DNA of 64,000 nucleotides from an uncultured Oscillospiraceae bacterium (lineage in GTDB: Bacteria; Bacillota; Clostridia; Oscillospirales; Oscillospiraceae): contig CAKTPO010000011.1 in assembly GCA_934591845.1 (NCBI GenBank), forward strand, positions 1-64,000, in the 5' to 3' direction. Shown one piece after another: positions 46,463-54,764 of the stretch. Positions within the stretch are counted from its first letter, which is position 1. Every line of letters begins with the position of its first letter. The notes beneath the pieces were generated by a model. The model was not told the origin of the DNA, made no database searches, and was given only the letters and a program-made list of their open reading frames with translations. A program made the translations under genes and the position numbers.

Positions 46463-47172
46463 TTCATGCTCTCCATGTACATCAAATAAGTATCCTTAAA
46501 CTGCGAATATTTCCTTCTCGACAAAAAAGTGGTCTTTTCTTTGCCGCAATACTTCAAAACAACCGTATCTTTGCTTATGTTGTAGATAAACCGCATATTG
46601 ATAACAAAACTACGGTGTGTAGAATAAAAGCAGGGCAATGTCAGAACCTGACGCCAATATTCGATGTTTTTATTGCTAACAAACTGTCCGTCTGTGGTAT
46701 GGACCATCACTTTGCGTTGAACAGTTTCTACACACACAATTTCCTCTGCACGCCTGTTAAATATACCGTCGTTTGTGGAAATCTGATATTCATGGGATTC
46801 AATATAGTACGCATAAATAGCATCTTTTAGATTTCGAAATAAGCGGTTCTTATCAATCGGTTTTGAAAGATAGCGAAATACATGAAATCTCATGGCCTCG
46901 TCCAAATAGTCAGGGTATCCGGTAACAATGAATATTTTGATTTGGGGATTCAATTCTTTCAACTTTGCTCCAATGTGGATACCGCTGACCCCTGGCATTT
47001 CAACATCTAAGAAAGCAATATCTGCCCGGGTTTCGTTTTGAATCAGCATATCACCGCTTTCGTAGACAGCGAACTCTGGCAGAGTGCCTCCAAACGACCG
47101 AAAAAACTCTTGTACAAGTTTCTGGAGTTGCGCAAGTATGATTGGATCATCATCACAAAAAACAATTCGCAT
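46459..47172 (-). CDS. agrA: AgrA-like LytTR response regulator
   Basis: A 237-residue regulator. The receiver domain starts MRIVFCDDDP (acidic pocket), with the phospho-Asp in AFLDVEMPGVSG near residue 55 and the Lys in RYLSKPI near 105. The LytTR DNA-binding domain runs from about 135 (ISTNDGIFNRRAEEIVCVE, CFYSTHRSFVINMRFI). LytTR regulators bind direct repeats upstream of agr-type operons. Confidence 0.9.
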   Translation of the reverse strand: MRIVFCDDDPIILAQLQKLVQEFFRSFGGTLPEFAVYESGDMLIQNETRADIAFLDVEMPGVSGIHIGAKLKELNPQIKIFIVTGYPDYLDEAMRFHVFRYLSKPIDKNRLFRNLKDAIYAYYIESHEYQISTNDGIFNRRAEEIVCVETVQRKVMVHTTDGQFVSNKNIEYWRQVLTLPCFYSTHRSFVINMRFIYNISKDTVVLKYCGKEKTTFLSRRKYSQFKDTYLMYMESMK

Positions 47173-47213
47173 AAGTCGGCCTCCTCTCGTCGTTTAAGAG
47201 TAGTATACCATAC

Positions 47214-47564
47214 TTATGCGAAGTTGTCATTATTCCATTTTTCGTCCTGCACCTCGACCATTCGCTGGACAAGTGTGTTCACCAAATCCACATCCCTGCT
47301 GGTACACAACCGAAGGCTGTCAGCGATGTTCTGCGGAACATTATTAGAATACATATTGCCCATAATCAGATAGTCTGGAGTAACAGAAAGGCCATTACAT
47401 ATCTTTACCAAGATGTCCAAGCTCGGCTTTTCCTTACCATGTTCTATACTGGAAAGATAAGTGTTCGAAATGCCGATTCTATCAGCCAAATGAACCTGAC
47501 GCATTTTTAATTTTTTCCGGCGGCGTATGATCCGTTTTCCAATGTTTTTATAGTCCAGTTCCAT
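47214..47564 (-). CDS. XRE-family transcriptional regulator
   Basis: A 116-residue protein. The N-terminal helix-turn-helix (MRQVHLADRIGISNTYLSSIE) is followed by SLDILVKICNGLSVTPDYLI, typical of the XRE/Cro family, and a short C-terminal helix. It is the first gene of the minus-strand agr operon and shares a 274-bp divergent region with agrD, so it probably controls that region. Confidence 0.85.
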   Translation of the reverse strand: MELDYKNIGKRIIRRRKKLKMRQVHLADRIGISNTYLSSIEHGKEKPSLDILVKICNGLSVTPDYLIMGNMYSNNVPQNIADSLRLCTSRDVDLVNTLVQRMVEVQDEKWNNDNFA

Positions 47565-47838
47565 ATAATTATCACCTCACTAATCCTAACAGTTTACAAA
47601 GAAAAACACAATAAACCATTTCTGAACTTTTCTGTTATGGTTAGAAATAGAATAAATTTATTTTTAATTATTCCGGAAATATTCTGATATAGATTTAGAT
47701 TAACGCCTAATTTCCACATATTATACCGTTTCTTCACGATAGAGTGCATCTGGTGTAGCACCTATTGAATTTCGCTTTCATTTTACATACAATCAAAACT
47801 GAGCATAGACCCCGAAAAAATAGAAGGAGGAATCTAAT
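47565..47838. promoter_or_regulatory. Divergent control region between XRE gene and agrD
   Basis: An AT-rich region of 274 bases without genes. The plus-strand promoter is TTGAAT (47765-47770), 17 bases, TACAAT (47788-47793), followed by AAGGAGG (47824-47830) before agrD. Two partial LytTR-like boxes (ACAGTTTA near 47589 and ACCGTTTC near 47725) are present but do not form a clear spaced pair. Confidence 0.6.
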
Positions 47839-48003
47839 ATGACACAAAACAATTTAACAGCAAAACTGATGCAATACCTTGCAAAATATGTAACCTCGGT
47901 ATTGTGTGTGATCCTGTTTGTTTGCGCTAACACAAATTCTAGTTGTGTACTTAATCAGTCCGCCCCCCCGAACGGCCTAAAGAAGTATAGTATCTTCAAA
48001 TGA
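47839..48003 (+). CDS. agrD: AgrD-like autoinducing peptide precursor
   Basis: A 54-residue precursor. It has an N-terminal amphipathic leader with a hydrophobic helix (LMQYLAKYVTSVLCVILFVC), then NTNSSCVLNQSAPP with the Cys expected to form a thiolactone, and a charged tail (GLKKYSIFK). Length, layout and position directly before agrB match AgrD of Clostridia. The exact peptide cannot be read off. CVLNQ, or a slightly longer core, is a reasonable guess. AAGGAGG is 8 bases before the ATG. A run of seven C lies in the coding part just after the core. The stop overlaps the agrB start (ATGA). Confidence 0.85.
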   Translation: MTQNNLTAKLMQYLAKYVTSVLCVILFVCANTNSSCVLNQSAPPNGLKKYSIFK

Positions 48004-48584
48004 TACGCATTATTTCGGAGGCCATCACAAAATGGTTGGAGTCGGAAGGGACCGTTGCGTGTAACGAACGCACATTGTTCCAATATGCAGCATATAGTTT
48101 CTTGTTTGGCATGTTGCCTATCGGAATTGCTCTGATTTGGGGGATATGCTTTGGCATGATCCGGGAAGGAATCGTCCTGATGATACCCTATATGTTGCTG
48201 AGAAAGTTTAGTGGTGGCTTTCATCTGAAGTCATCTGGTTTGTGTTTGGTCATAACTACTGGCGTGCTTGCATTATCAATGGTGCTGAGCAAATACATCG
48301 CTTCTACAGAAAATGCAAGAATATTGACTTTTTTTGTATCCTTGTCCGTGCTTGTTCTGTGCATATTTAGTCCCATTGAAAATCAGTCACGGAAGCTGAC
48401 GGACAAGGAACGAATTTTGTTTAGAATGATAGCAAGAATCCTTGCAATTCTTTCATTTATTCTTTATTTACTTTTATTGCGTAGTGTTTCAGTACGATAT
48501 ATTTCGGCATTTGGTGTTGGAATTTTACTTGTGGGCTTACTGCAAATCCCGTGTATTATCAGTCGGTATTTGCATCGCACATAG
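48000..48584 (+). CDS. agrB: AgrB-like peptide-processing membrane protease
   Basis: A 194-residue membrane protein with five or six hydrophobic segments. The catalytic pair is in RKFSGGFHLKSSGLC: His and Cys seven residues apart, as in AgrB. The downstream ENQSRKLTDKER cytoplasmic loop is also typical. It cuts and cyclises the AgrD precursor. Translation is coupled to agrD. Confidence 0.9.
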   Translation: MIRIISEAITKWLESEGTVACNERTLFQYAAYSFLFGMLPIGIALIWGICFGMIREGIVLMIPYMLLRKFSGGFHLKSSGLCLVITTGVLALSMVLSKYIASTENARILTFFVSLSVLVLCIFSPIENQSRKLTDKERILFRMIARILAILSFILYLLLLRSVSVRYISAFGVGILLVGLLQIPCIISRYLHRT

Positions 48585-49227
48585 AAGCCTGTAAACCATA
48601 TCTGAATGTTCTTACCAGCTTAAACATGGCTTGTCGATTTAAGGGAAGCAAAGAATTTCTCGGTAAGGGCTCTAAGCACCTTTTCAAGATTCCTCCGTTG
48701 CCTATCCGCTTCGCAGATATACAGAGTGTCTTAGTTGGTGAGTAAAGTCGATGGGCACATCACCGAAACTACATATTTAATGTCATTTCGTGCATGGGCT
48801 ATTGAAAAAAGTAGGAAATAGCCGTATGCTGAATTTGGTGAATAGTAATCTTTCGATTCATCAGGATAAAAAAATTCCTCAGAGTGTTGTTGTGCATGAT
48901 ACTGCCTGATCAGCGGTTCATGGATATCTCTAAATTGTGAATAAGTGCACGATTCTACAATTTCCAGTGGCTGCCATAAGCCGTCAGTGGCAGAGAGAAA
49001 AGGTTGATGACACCGCAAATTGAGATTGCTTGATTTCTGAAAACCATACAAGAGCCAGTCGATGAGAAATAATCTCAATATGAATCAGTTTGATCAGCAA
49101 TTTCATGTGTGCCTTGGGTGCTCAGGTATCTACACACCGGAGAACCAGCGTTACGCTTGCTGTAACCCATCAGTGGTGAAGGGCAACGGTTGATGGGACA
49201 ATATGAATCACTTACAGGGAGGATATT
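48585..49227. other. Region without a recognised gene
   Basis: About 640 bases between agrB and the peptidoglycan-binding gene. A minus-strand frame of 115 codons (48731-49078) is open but has no clear ribosome site, and I do not recognise it. It may be a gene remnant. The last 60 bases hold the ribosome site (GGGAGG) of the next gene. Confidence 0.5.
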
Positions 49228-49737
49228 ATGAATACATTAAAACGACCCATAGTCGCAGTTCTGCTGCTTGTCATCTTGATGTCGATTTTAGCAGTTTCTG
49301 CCTACGCAGTAGGCGACCCCTATTATACACACGTTAGCGGTTTTAAGGAGCTTTACAACGGCTCCACTCTGAATGCGTACATCCGTGCTGCACAACGATT
49401 TTTACTGTGTTATGGTGGCGAAGCAAGAAATAACATCATTAGCGGTGGCGGTGTGGATGGCGGATATGGGTACTATACCGGGGAAGCTGTAAGGGAATAC
49501 CAAGAAGACAAATGGCCGTTCAATTCAGAGGAGTGGGATGGCCGTGTTGGCCCGAAGACATGGGAAAAAATCGCTGTCGATCTTGAATACTCTATGGGTG
49601 GGACAAACTATGAAGATCTGTGTGTTAACGGCAGACAGGTTCTATACATTGATACCCGTGCAGAAGGCTATAGATACTACAATTACAATGGAGACGAATA
49701 CAACGGGACTAAAGACCGTTTTATCGTTTCAAAATAA
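49228..49737 (+). CDS. Secreted protein with one peptidoglycan-binding domain
   Basis: A 169-residue protein. The signal peptide is MNTLKRPIVAVLLLVILMS..., cut near VSAYA. A PG_binding_1-type domain follows (residues 45-115): YIRAAQRFLLCYGG, YYTGEAVREYQED and DGRVGPKTWEKI are its usual segments. The C-terminal 50 residues are Tyr/Asn/Gly-rich with no known domain. No catalytic domain is present, so it should bind the wall rather than cut it. It sits next to the agr locus and could be one of its targets (inference). Ribosome site GGGAGG. Confidence 0.8.
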   Translation: MNTLKRPIVAVLLLVILMSILAVSAYAVGDPYYTHVSGFKELYNGSTLNAYIRAAQRFLLCYGGEARNNIISGGGVDGGYGYYTGEAVREYQEDKWPFNSEEWDGRVGPKTWEKIAVDLEYSMGGTNYEDLCVNGRQVLYIDTRAEGYRYYNYNGDEYNGTKDRFIVSK

Positions 49738-49765
49738 TTTAGTTCTCAAGCGGTTATAATCAACA

Positions 49766-49792
49766 GAGGGTGGGACATTTTGTCCTACCCTC
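49766..49792 (+). terminator. Stem-loop after peptidoglycan-binding gene
   Basis: An 11-bp stem (GAGGGTGGGAC with GTCCTACCCTC, one G-T pair) and a 5-base loop, 29 bases after the stop. There is no T-run. Confidence 0.6.
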
Positions 49793-50267
49793 TCCAGCAA
49801 TAGGGGATGATGGATTTGCAAAGCCTACACAATTCAAATCTGCTCATGTGGGAATGGATGAGGTTGTCAAAACACACTTTCCCGAGCACAGCCGAAAACA
49901 CTTGCTCATTCGTTATTATCATTTCCTTGGTGCGAGAACTGGAAACATCCGTATTTTCTCGGGCAAATATTCAGAAAGTTGTGCTGTAATCGCAGTAGAC
50001 ATTCGAGAACACATTATCTAACTCGATATCGAAGACAACAAAGATTGAAGAAGTTCGTCTCCCTAAAGATAAGCTTGCAAGGTACAAAGCCTTATTCATT
50101 TGTACTTGAAAGAGCATCCGGCACAATAAGTATTCAATTCAGCACAGCGCAGAGCTTACTCTGTAGTATGCCCGCTTTCTCAGGTGTTTTTCAACAGATT
50201 GCGTTAAAGCTACCTACTTTGTCTCTCTGGCTGTCTTGAAACGCAGCGGAAAGGAATGGTCATATAT
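49793..50267. other. Region without a recognised gene
   Basis: Roughly 475 bases with only short open stretches in several frames and no good ribosome site. It looks like decayed sequence. The ribosome site of the lipoprotein gene (GGAAAGGA) is at 50249-50255. Confidence 0.45.
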
Positions 50268-51740
50268 ATGAAAAAATATATTTTTTTACTCGTATGTACG
50301 CTTCTGATGTTTTTGACTGCTTGTCAGGCTACACCTAATAGCAATGCAATTATCAGTAAGAATGACGGTTCATTCGATACAAATAAAGTTCAATCTGCAG
50401 ATGAACCGGATTCAGCGGTAACAGCAGAACCCGTTCAGGTTCTGGAAACTTTCCAGAGTACCGATAAATCAGTTACCTTTAATATAGCTGTGCAGAATTT
50501 AAATGAAATTACAAACATGCCTGTTCTGGAGGTTTGTCCGCACTTATTAACAGGAGAAGATGCCCGCAATATTGCAACTGCACTGTTCGGCTCGGAAGCA
50601 GTTTTTTATGAGGCAGAGCCATCAAAAAATGAACGTTTTTCGAAGGAAGAAATCATTGATCAAATTTCTAGATGGTCTCCATATACTTCTGCAGAAGGAA
50701 TGAGTTTGCTGTTTCCCAATAAGGACCTGAACGCTTGCGCATCCTATGCAGAGACAATGCAAGATTGTATTACATATTTGTCAACAGAATTTTTGAATTC
50801 TGATGTAGAAGATTATAAACGGCCTTTGTGCCAATGGCAATTTCATAATAGTTCCTACTACAAGGATAGAACTACCGATTTAGACTCAAATACTTCTTTT
50901 CAAGAAAATGAACAAATTTCCGCTTGGACACCAATAGGAAATGGTATGTATAGCGTTTTCAGAGCAGATCGTCGAGATAAGGCAGATTATAAATTGAATA
51001 ATGTTTATGTTACGGCAGCGGCAGGAGGCCCCCTTGGGATAGATCATAAGATTTTTTGTGCGGAAAACCTTAGAACAAGTGCCCCTACCCAAGAACAAAT
51101 ATCAACGGTAGTCGAAAGGGCCCAGAGAATGGTGAATAATATGGGCTTAGGTTCTTGGGAAGTAGGTTCCGCTCATGTAGAAGAAAATAATATGGGGAAT
51201 TGTACTGAGTATCGTATTCTCGTAGATGCATTTCCCGTTTTGGAAGGAGTAATGGCTTTAGAGCGTCCACAACTTAACAACTTGAAGAGCAAAGAGATTT
51301 ATGCGTCAAACTACTATCTAACAGAAGCAAATTTCTCTTTTTCAGCAGGTGGTGAATTGGTTGACTTCACGCTTTATTCTCCCATTGACATTACGCAGAT
51401 AGTTAATAAAAATGCAAAAACCTTAACTTTAGAAGAATTATTAACTCGAGCAAAAGAGCAGTTGTCATATAGTGACGCCTATCAGTATGGTGGTATTTTT
51501 GAAGGAATGCAAGAAGATGTAACTTGCGCAGTCCAGATCGCACAGATTGACTGTGGTTTAACCCGTGTTAAAGCACCGAATACAGATAATACATATTATT
51601 ATGTTCCTGCTATAATGCTGGTTGGAGATGTGGAATATTGCATAAAGAACACAGGTGAAATGTTTTTCTTCAATGAAAATGTACCGCTTCTGATGTTGAA
51701 CGCCGTGGATGGTACAGTTATTCCACTTGGCAACGAATAA
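50268..51740 (+). CDS. Lipoprotein, DUF6034-like
   Basis: A lipoprotein of about 490 residues. The signal peptide ends in a lipobox (LLMFLTACQA), so it is anchored on the outer face of the membrane. A Ser/Asp-rich linker leads to a large extracellular region (from about residue 60) with no catalytic motif. The general layout is like DUF6034-type lipoproteins of gut Firmicutes. The ATG at 50268 starts the signal peptide directly; an ATG at 50256 is also possible. GC is low compared with the ICE core. The gene ends about 90 bases before the ABC module. Confidence 0.7.
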   Translation: MKKYIFLLVCTLLMFLTACQATPNSNAIISKNDGSFDTNKVQSADEPDSAVTAEPVQVLETFQSTDKSVTFNIAVQNLNEITNMPVLEVCPHLLTGEDARNIATALFGSEAVFYEAEPSKNERFSKEEIIDQISRWSPYTSAEGMSLLFPNKDLNACASYAETMQDCITYLSTEFLNSDVEDYKRPLCQWQFHNSSYYKDRTTDLDSNTSFQENEQISAWTPIGNGMYSVFRADRRDKADYKLNNVYVTAAAGGPLGIDHKIFCAENLRTSAPTQEQISTVVERAQRMVNNMGLGSWEVGSAHVEENNMGNCTEYRILVDAFPVLEGVMALERPQLNNLKSKEIYASNYYLTEANFSFSAGGELVDFTLYSPIDITQIVNKNAKTLTLEELLTRAKEQLSYSDAYQYGGIFEGMQEDVTCAVQIAQIDCGLTRVKAPNTDNTYYYVPAIMLVGDVEYCIKNTGEMFFFNENVPLLMLNAVDGTVIPLGNE

Positions 51741-51827
51741 AAAAATATACTTTTGGGGACTAAAAGGTCAAACTACAAGGGGCAACTTTTTCCATAGGAG
51801 AAACGGCTATATGAAGGAGGATAAAAA

Positions 51828-52580
51828 CTGAAGAATTCTATTTTCATTTGGTTACAACAAGGCTTTGGCATCCGCTTTGTGCTTGGCGTTTCCGCTATTC
51901 TGGCTGTAATTTGTGCATCCTCCTTTAACGCTCTGTTGCAGATGTTGCGTGAATCCACATTACAACCTAGTGGGTATCATATGACCTTCCTGCTAAAAGC
52001 GCTTACATCCGATACGGTGTCACCTTTTGTGGCTATCGTTTCGATTCTCCCCTTTTCAGGTAATTATGTGGATGAGGTAAAAAGTAAGTTTGCCCGTTTT
52101 TCCATGCTGCGGACCGGCTACTCCACCCACCTTCTCAGCCGGATTGTGGCCTGCTTTCTTCTGGGTGGTGCTGTGATTTTGGCTGGAGTATTGACTGCGT
52201 ACTTTGCAAGTGTGTTGATATTCCTACCCATGGAGAAAACGGGAGACAACGAAGTGAGCCAGCTTCCGGAGCTTATCGAGCAGTGCGTCCTACTGTTTCT
52301 AAACGGCGGCTTCTGGGCGGTGCTGGGCATGACCATGAGCACCGTCATGGAGAGCAAATACATTGCCTACGCTTCGCCCTTCGTGGTGTATTACTTGCTG
52401 GTGATGCTCTGTGAGCGCTATTTCCCCAAGGCTTATCTCATTTACCCCCGTGAATGGCTGAATCCTTCAGAGAAATGGCCCATGGGGACTTGGGGGGTAG
52501 CCCTCTACCTGTTGGAGCTGACCGCCCTGCTGGGACTCATATTCTACCACCGAGGAAAAAGGAGGCTGGAACAGCTATGA
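51828..52580 (+). CDS. ABC transporter permease-like membrane protein A, possible CTG start
   Basis: A protein of about 250 residues with around six hydrophobic segments, of the ABC-2-like kind. The open frame has ideal spacing from AAGGAGG (51814-51820) only if it starts at CTG (51828), giving (M)KNSIFIWLQQGFGIRF. The first GTG at 51879 would cut into the first membrane helix and has no ribosome site. Its stop overlaps the start of the next permease. With the following two genes it makes an ABC exporter. Confidence 0.75.
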   Translation: MKNSIFIWLQQGFGIRFVLGVSAILAVICASSFNALLQMLRESTLQPSGYHMTFLLKALTSDTVSPFVAIVSILPFSGNYVDEVKSKFARFSMLRTGYSTHLLSRIVACFLLGGAVILAGVLTAYFASVLIFLPMEKTGDNEVSQLPELIEQCVLLFLNGGFWAVLGMTMSTVMESKYIAYASPFVVYYLLVMLCERYFPKAYLIYPREWLNPSEKWPMGTWGVALYLLELTALLGLIFYHRGKRRLEQL

Positions 52581-53473
52581 AAAAGTTGCATCAAATTTTT
52601 TCTATAGCGGGCTACAATTTTAGACTGTGGCGGAAGAATCCACGGATCATCGTCACCTTTGCATTGGCTTTTGTTATGTGCTTTTTGCTGTCCGACAAGG
52701 CTGTATGTTTTGCCATCGACCACAACACCACGATGCAGATTGTGGAGGTTTTTATCTGGAATTTTGGTGACAGCAATTCCATCCTCCTGTCCTCTGTGCT
52801 GCTGGTCATGCTCTTTGCAGATATGCCCTTTCTGTCATCAGGAACGCCGCTGTATTTAGTGCGTACCAGCCGCCGGGTGTGGATCACCGGGCAGGTGGTG
52901 TACACCTTGGCAGCCACCTTTGTGTACCTGGTGTTTGTGCTGATCTGCACGGCATTCTTCTCCATGCAGCAGTCCTTTGTGGGAAATATGTGGAGCCCAA
53001 CGGCGGCCATTTTAGGCTATACCAACGCAGGTGAACGGGTGGCGATTCCCGCTCTGGTGAAAACTCTGGAAATGAGCTGGCCTTATCAGAGCATGGTGTC
53101 CATTTTCTTCCTCATGCTGGGCTACACCTCGGTTATGGTGATGATCATGCTGGTATGCAACCTTCGCTTTGGTCAGGCCGCAGGCGTGGTCAGTGTGTTG
53201 GTGTTCAGTGTCTACGGCATTCTTCTGAAGCCAGACACCATTCAGACCATCCTGCGGCTACCGGATGAAGCCTACTACATTGCCAATGTGACCATTGGCT
53301 GGGTGTCTCCGCTGAACCAAGCTACCTATCATATGCACAATTTTGGCTATGACAAGCTGCCAAGACTGTGGCAATCTTACTGCATTTTTGGGGCATTGGT
53401 TATTTTGGGTTATATAGCAGCCCTGCAAGCGGCAAAACGCTACAATTTCAGTTTTGTTGGAACGGAGGGATGA
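52577..53473 (+). CDS. ABC transporter permease-like membrane protein B
   Basis: A 298-residue membrane protein with about six to seven hydrophobic segments. It starts MKKLHQIFSIAGYNFRLWRK, a basic end before the first helix, and includes LYLVRTSRRVWITGQVVYTL and VVSVLVFSVYGILL. It is probably the second permease half of the same exporter, resembling membrane parts of peptide or lantibiotic-immunity ABC-2 systems. It overlaps permease A by 4 bases. Substrate unknown. Confidence 0.75.
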   Translation: MKKLHQIFSIAGYNFRLWRKNPRIIVTFALAFVMCFLLSDKAVCFAIDHNTTMQIVEVFIWNFGDSNSILLSSVLLVMLFADMPFLSSGTPLYLVRTSRRVWITGQVVYTLAATFVYLVFVLICTAFFSMQQSFVGNMWSPTAAILGYTNAGERVAIPALVKTLEMSWPYQSMVSIFFLMLGYTSVMVMIMLVCNLRFGQAAGVVSVLVFSVYGILLKPDTIQTILRLPDEAYYIANVTIGWVSPLNQATYHMHNFGYDKLPRLWQSYCIFGALVILGYIAALQAAKRYNFSFVGTEG

Positions 53474-53474
53474 T

Positions 53475-54116
53475 ATGGAAAATGTTATTGAAGTAGAGAG
53501 CGTGTGCAAGTCTTTTGGTGATGAGCAGGTGCTGAAAAGCGTTACCCACACCTTTGAAGAGGGAAAAATCCACGGTATTGTTGGCAACAACGGCTCTGGC
53601 AAAACTGTTCTTATGAAGTGCATCTGCGGTTTTCTTCGGCCCGACAGTGGACGGATTTTGGTTAATCACGAGGAAGTGGGACGGGATCGAGATTTCCCGG
53701 AGGATATCGGCATCATCATCGAAACCCCCGGATTTCTGCCCCATCTATCCGGATTTCAGAATCTGAAGCTACTGGCCTCCCTGCGGCGGATCGCCAACAA
53801 TCACACCATTTACGATGTTATCAAACTGGTAGGTCTTGATCCGGATATGAGGAAGCCTGTGGGCAAATACTCTCTTGGCATGCGGCAGCGGCTGGGCTTG
53901 GCTCAAGCCCTTATGGAAAATCCCAGTATTCTCATTCTGGACGAGCCATTTAATGGCCTTGATAAGTATGGTGTCCTGCATATCCGTAATCTTATTAAGG
54001 GTCTGCGGGAGCAGGGCAAGACTGTGATCCTTGCCAGCCACAATCAAGTGGACATTGACGAGCTGTGTGACACTGTCTGTGAGATGGATGCAGGCAATTT
54101 AACGGTGGTGAGATGA
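53475..54116 (+). CDS. ABC transporter ATPase, intact
   Basis: A 213-residue nucleotide-binding protein. Walker A is GNNGSGKTVL near residue 38, the signature is KYSLGMRQRLGLAQ near 135 (SLGMR in place of LSGGQ, seen in this kind of exporter), and Walker B is ILILDEPFNGLD near 157. The switch His is in ILASHNQVDIDEL. All needed residues are present. It overlaps the next gene by 4 bases. Confidence 0.92.
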   Translation: MENVIEVESVCKSFGDEQVLKSVTHTFEEGKIHGIVGNNGSGKTVLMKCICGFLRPDSGRILVNHEEVGRDRDFPEDIGIIIETPGFLPHLSGFQNLKLLASLRRIANNHTIYDVIKLVGLDPDMRKPVGKYSLGMRQRLGLAQALMENPSILILDEPFNGLDKYGVLHIRNLIKGLREQGKTVILASHNQVDIDELCDTVCEMDAGNLTVVR

Positions 54117-54751
54117 TGGATGAATTATTAAAGGTGGAGGATCTCCGTACATATCGGCCGGGAGGCTGGGAGCATCCCTTCTCCCTAACAGGTTCTTCAG
54201 GAGAGAGAATATTTATTCAGGGAACTCGGCGCAAATGTAACTACTTGTTTGAGTTGCTCTGTGGCCTTAGACTACCTGACGAGGGCAGCGTGTCCATTCT
54301 TGGAAACAGTCTCTATGAACTTCCGGAACAAGAACTAATTCCATTTCGTTGCCGCCATATAGGGGGCGCTCCCTGTGGAGGAGGACTTACGCCAGAGCTG
54401 CGCTTGATTGATCAGGTAACGCTCCCCATGCGTCTGATGGGATTGTCTGAAGTAGAAATCAGAGATCGTATCCGTGGGACGGCATTTGATTACCTTCCGG
54501 TTCACAGCCTTTTCAACCCAGCCAGCCGTTCCACTGACCGCACAAAGGCACTGACCACGATCCTACAGGCCACAATCATGGGACAAGAGGTGCTCATTTT
54601 CAATTCCCCATTCGAGGAACTTTCAGAGATTGCTTCCAATCTAGTTTGGCAACAGTTGATGGAGGTCCTGAAAAATAACACACTATTTATTTATATGAGC
54701 AGCAATCCGGCACCCTTACAGGTGCCATGGACCCGACAGCTGCGGATTTAA
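54113..54751 (+). CDS. Degenerate ABC ATPase-like protein (no Walker A)
   Basis: A 212-residue protein with an ABC ATPase outline (LLKVEDLRTYRPGG, LCGLRLPDEGSVSILGN, LIDQVTLPMRLMGLS) but no working site. In place of Walker A it has QGTRRKCNYLFELL, in place of the signature SRSTDRTKALTT, and in place of Walker B VLIFNSPFEEL with no Asp-Glu. It follows the intact ATPase with a 4-base overlap and would be made in equal amounts. It could be a structural partner in an asymmetric ATPase dimer (inference). The frame is complete, so it is not simple decay. Confidence 0.75.
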   Translation: MMDELLKVEDLRTYRPGGWEHPFSLTGSSGERIFIQGTRRKCNYLFELLCGLRLPDEGSVSILGNSLYELPEQELIPFRCRHIGGAPCGGGLTPELRLIDQVTLPMRLMGLSEVEIRDRIRGTAFDYLPVHSLFNPASRSTDRTKALTTILQATIMGQEVLIFNSPFEELSEIASNLVWQQLMEVLKNNTLFIYMSSNPAPLQVPWTRQLRI

Positions 54752-54764
54752 TGGGAGGAAAGCA

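Noticed and set aside
47589-47732. AgrA (LytTR) binding-site pair upstream of agrD
   Set aside because: Only two partial boxes more than 130 bases apart, without the usual close direct-repeat spacing.
48731-49078. Minus-strand frame of 115 codons as a gene
   Set aside because: No clear ribosome site, no known motif, and it lies in low-GC decayed sequence.
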